From JABURQ01 sp029243145 (GTDB taxonomy: Bacteria; Planctomycetota; Planctomycetia; Planctomycetales; Planctomycetaceae): DNA of 64,000 nucleotides. Location of the stretch: assembly GCA_965660145.1 (NCBI GenBank), contig CBFHYX010000011.1:62001-126000 (forward strand). Reading direction: 5' to 3'. The notes beneath the pieces are model-generated. The model ran no database searches. It was given only the letters and a program-made list of their open reading frames with translations, and had not been told where the DNA came from. Below are positions 61,605 to 64,000 of the stretch, in pieces (within the stretch, counting starts at the first letter, position 1; each line of letters starts with the position of its first letter). Position numbers and translations under genes: made by a program.

Positions 61605-63688
61605 TCCCGTCGTTTTCAGAAAATCACTCGATGCACGATTCTATCCCAAAAATCTTATCTCGCTGCCAACAGACCGCCACGATTCTTTTCGTCGCGGGGT
61701 GGATCGCACTTATGTCCGCCACTCAAGTCTCGGCCATCGGAAAAGAAGACAACAAACGACACGATGACCTGAATTTCACGATCGATACGCGCTGGGCCGG
61801 TTGTGCACATGGTGGCTATTACCCAATCCGTATCGCAGTGGCCAATCTGGGAAAAGATCGCAACCTTACCTTCAAGTTTGAGCCTTACAGCTCGGGTCTT
61901 CCAACCGTCACAAAATCGATCGTCCTGAAGACCAACGCCAAGACCAACTTTTCGCTCTCGATCCCAATGACGGGAAGGCAATCGAACGGCACACTCGACG
62001 TTTATATCAATGGCAAACTCGCGAAACCATTACGGACGACGATCAATCTGGCAGATACCGACACCGATACCTTCGACCGCCCTGCTCTTTTGGTGATCTC
62101 CTCGAATGCGGTCGATTTCGATCAATACGAAGATTCCGTCAATTGGCTCGCTTCCCGGTCAACATCCGCGGGTGGCTACCACGGCCACTCAGGGTCAACG
62201 AGAACCGAAGATTATCAAATCGTCGAACCCAATCTGCTGCCAGAACGATGGATCGATTATTCGGGTCTCGATCTCGTCGCCATCTCGATGTCTGACTTAG
62301 GCAGAATTTCGAGTGACGCTCGACAAGCCCTGCTCGATTGGGTCAAAACGGGAGGGAATTTGATTGTCTCTAACGTGGGAGAACTTCCGCAACAGTCACA
62401 AAAGTTAAATGACCTTTGCCAAATCAATAAATCTTCGACAGTCTCAAGTCGTTCGTGGAACGCATCAAGTCAAGAACCGACTCAAATCCCTCTTGTCGAA
62501 CCCGACGCCTATTCGGGACACACCGTCACATCCAGCACCAGCATCGAGCCATCTGTTTGGGACAAAACGAAGACTCCGTTTCAAGTTTATGAACTGATGA
62601 ATGGAACGGTGACCGCCTTTCAAAACGATCCCTTTCCCGGATCAAGGCACGAGTGGGCCTGGTTACTGAACACACTCGGTCCAGACCGTATTCGCTGGAC
62701 GTACCGCAACGGTTTGACTTCGCGGCTAGGGCATGACGAGTTCCTGCACTTTATGATTCCAGGAATCAGCGGTGTTCCGGTCATCGCGTTTTTGATTCTG
62801 ATCACGATTTTCTCTGTCGTGATCGGACCTTTAAACTACTTCTATCTCAGCCGACATAAAAAACTATACTTGCTGATTCTGACCATTCCGGCCATCGCCT
62901 TAGTGACGAGCGTCTCTCTATTTAGTTACTCATTCATCGCACATGGTTTCAGTACCAAGTCGCGGATTCGATCATTGATGACTGTCGATCAACAAGCGGC
63001 CGAATCCGTCACGACAACTCGAGTCTCTCTTTATTCTGGTCTGGCTCCTTCGGGAGGTTTACAATTTCAGGCCGACACTGCCGTTTATCCCATCTGGCCA
63101 AATCAACCCAATGCCGGTTTTGCATCGGGAACGGTCAATTGGACCAATCAACAATCTCTCCAAGCCGGATGGCTGAAATCACGAACCAGAACCCAGTTTT
63201 ATACGGTTGCCGTCAGCGACCAGCGAGGTCGACTCACCATTTCACCTCCCTCCAATAGCACTCTGGAAGTCGCCAATGGTTTCGAATACGACCTCGAGCA
63301 ATTAGTGGTTCGCGGGAGTGACGGCAAACTCTACTACGGAGAGAACATTCGTGCCGACAGCAAAAAGACTCTCCAAGAAGCCACCACGCAACAAACGGGG
63401 CAAATCTCTTCGTTGCTCCGCGAAAATCAACCGGCACTCCCCGCCAATGTCGACACCTCTTCATCGTACAACCGCTCATACAGCTATCGCGGTCCTTACG
63501 ATAATTTTCACAGCCAATTTTCTCGCAACATGACGGAACGCAAAATCTCTCAAATCTCTAGTGCGATTGATGCCACCGTTGGAGATCGACAGTACTTCGG
63601 CCTCTTTGCAGAAAACCCGGAAGTTCCGATCGGAATCACCGGAACGAGTGAACGAAACAGTCTGTTTCTGTTACATGGATACTATTGA
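61601..63688 (+). CDS. Large membrane protein, MoxR/ABC operon
   Basis: A 695-residue protein. The GTG at 61601 overlaps the MoxR stop; an ATG at 61631 (MHDSIPKILSRCQQTATILF) would also give a signal-like start. The extracytoplasmic part (about residues 45-380) begins NFTIDTRWAGCAHGGYYPIR and contains GLDLVAISMSDLGRISSDAR then ALLDWVKTGGNLIVSNVGEL, a glutamine-amidotransferase-like pattern common in gliding-type and BatA-like proteins. Two helices (FLILITIFSVVIGPLNYFYL and LLILTIPAIALVTSVSLFSY) follow near residues 390-450, then a second soluble part. It overlaps the next gene by TGATG. Confidence 0.65.
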   Translation: MIPSFSENHSMHDSIPKILSRCQQTATILFVAGWIALMSATQVSAIGKEDNKRHDDLNFTIDTRWAGCAHGGYYPIRIAVANLGKDRNLTFKFEPYSSGLPTVTKSIVLKTNAKTNFSLSIPMTGRQSNGTLDVYINGKLAKPLRTTINLADTDTDTFDRPALLVISSNAVDFDQYEDSVNWLASRSTSAGGYHGHSGSTRTEDYQIVEPNLLPERWIDYSGLDLVAISMSDLGRISSDARQALLDWVKTGGNLIVSNVGELPQQSQKLNDLCQINKSSTVSSRSWNASSQEPTQIPLVEPDAYSGHTVTSSTSIEPSVWDKTKTPFQVYELMNGTVTAFQNDPFPGSRHEWAWLLNTLGPDRIRWTYRNGLTSRLGHDEFLHFMIPGISGVPVIAFLILITIFSVVIGPLNYFYLSRHKKLYLLILTIPAIALVTSVSLFSYSFIAHGFSTKSRIRSLMTVDQQAAESVTTTRVSLYSGLAPSGGLQFQADTAVYPIWPNQPNAGFASGTVNWTNQQSLQAGWLKSRTRTQFYTVAVSDQRGRLTISPPSNSTLEVANGFEYDLEQLVVRGSDGKLYYGENIRADSKKTLQEATTQQTGQISSLLRENQPALPANVDTSSSYNRSYSYRGPYDNFHSQFSRNMTERKISQISSAIDATVGDRQYFGLFAENPEVPIGITGTSERNSLFLLHGYY

Positions 63689-64000
63689 TGATTGATGACG
63701 GTGCGGTAGAACCCATTTTCGATGACTCTCCCGAAGAGAGCGGGCCGGCGAGTTCCGGCGCGACTTCCTCGTTGCCTGATCGTTCTGGGCAATCACCGAC
63801 GCTCGAAGTGCGTAATCTCCATCGATTCTTTGGACGTCTGAAAGCGGTCAACAAAGTCTCCTTCAAGGCATACCCCGGACAAGTGATGGGATTCATCGGC
63901 CCCAACGGTGCCGGAAAAACCACCACCATGCGAATTCTCGCCACATTAGAATCTCCCACGGCGGGGGATGCTTTCATCTGTGGCGATTCGGTTGTCGATT
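63688..64000 (+). CDS. ABC transporter ATP-binding protein, N-terminal part
   Basis: An ATG at 63688 overlaps the upstream stop (TGATG), so it is translationally coupled. After an acidic, Ser-rich start of about 35 residues comes LEVRNLHRFFGRLKAVNKVS, then GFIGPNGAGKTTTMRILATL (Walker A) and the end of the window. The family cannot be narrowed, but the order MoxR, large membrane protein, ABC ATPase resembles ABC-2/gliding-type export modules. The open reading frame continues past the window. Confidence 0.88.
   Translation, partial: MIDDGAVEPIFDDSPEESGPASSGATSSLPDRSGQSPTLEVRNLHRFFGRLKAVNKVSFKAYPGQVMGFIGPNGAGKTTTMRILATLESPTAGDAFICGDSVVD

Noticed and set aside
1..64000. tRNA, rRNA or tmRNA genes
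   Set aside because: No T-arm plus acceptor pattern or conserved rRNA blocks were seen on reading the intergenic regions; a covariance search was not possible, so small RNAs may be missed.

Overview
The window looks like chromosomal DNA from a planctomycete of the Planctomycetaceae type, with base composition near 50% GC by eye. The lineage call rests on protein families that are abundant there: a DUF1501 protein, two DUF1559 prepilin-like proteins with the FTLIELLVVIAIIAVL helix, PQQ/BamB-like and SH3-like secreted proteins, an intradiol dioxygenase-like Tat protein, and large secreted proteins without clear relatives. It also fits the scattered, mostly short operons and the repeat-laden intergenic DNA. 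No rRNA, tRNA or CRISPR array was recognised.

Layout. 1-4.4 kb (minus): start of pheS, rplT, rpmI, then fliM-proA and a lipoprotein. 4.7-12 kb: DUF1501 protein, a decayed hydrolase, an SGNH-like membrane protein, stand-alone mraZ with a probable operator, a nonsense-interrupted DUF1186/SEC-C gene and a secreted HExxH peptidase. 12-20 kb: frameshifted DUF1559 gene, methyltransferase, broken glycosyltransferase, argG, PQQ-repeat protein and SH3 protein. 20-24 kb (minus): two nucleoside-transporter-like MFS proteins around a broken P-loop gene. 24.5-30.5 kb (plus): surface polysaccharide cluster with a Wzm/Wzt-type ABC exporter, a DUF5672 protein, a methyltransferase, a GT10 fucosyltransferase-like protein and a GT2 protein, several translationally coupled. 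30.6-36.7 kb: Cys-rich exported protein, intact DUF1559, parvulin, lipoprotein, sugar isomerase, aquaporin, a repeat-filled gap and membrane proteins. 36.8-44 kb (mostly minus): secreted protein, UDP-sugar epimerase, S1-domain protein, GroES-like protein, a Tat molybdopterin oxidoreductase and a zinc-ribbon protein.

44-47.3 kb is a wreckage zone: a DUF6263 gene cut off by a truncated group II intron, which itself lies inside a truncated IS3-family element, followed by about 1.4 kb of repeats and hairpins. 47.3-58.9 kb: intradiol dioxygenase, actP-yjcH-type acetate transport pair, MBL-fold protein, RND/MMPL transporter, DUF3445 (HODM-like) protein, a frameshifted DUF6159 gene, SMP-30 lactonase-like protein and an RfbD-like reductase. 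59-64 kb (plus): coupled operon of a coiled-coil membrane protein with a Cys-repeat, a MoxR ATPase, a large membrane protein and an ABC ATPase running off the window.

Two themes stand out. At least ten genes are broken by nonsense codons, single-base indels, deletions or insertions, which means either active decay or an error-prone assembly. Several short dispersed repeat families link distant intergenic regions, and one shows a third-codon-position substitution bias that suggests it once encoded, or still encodes, a small protein.
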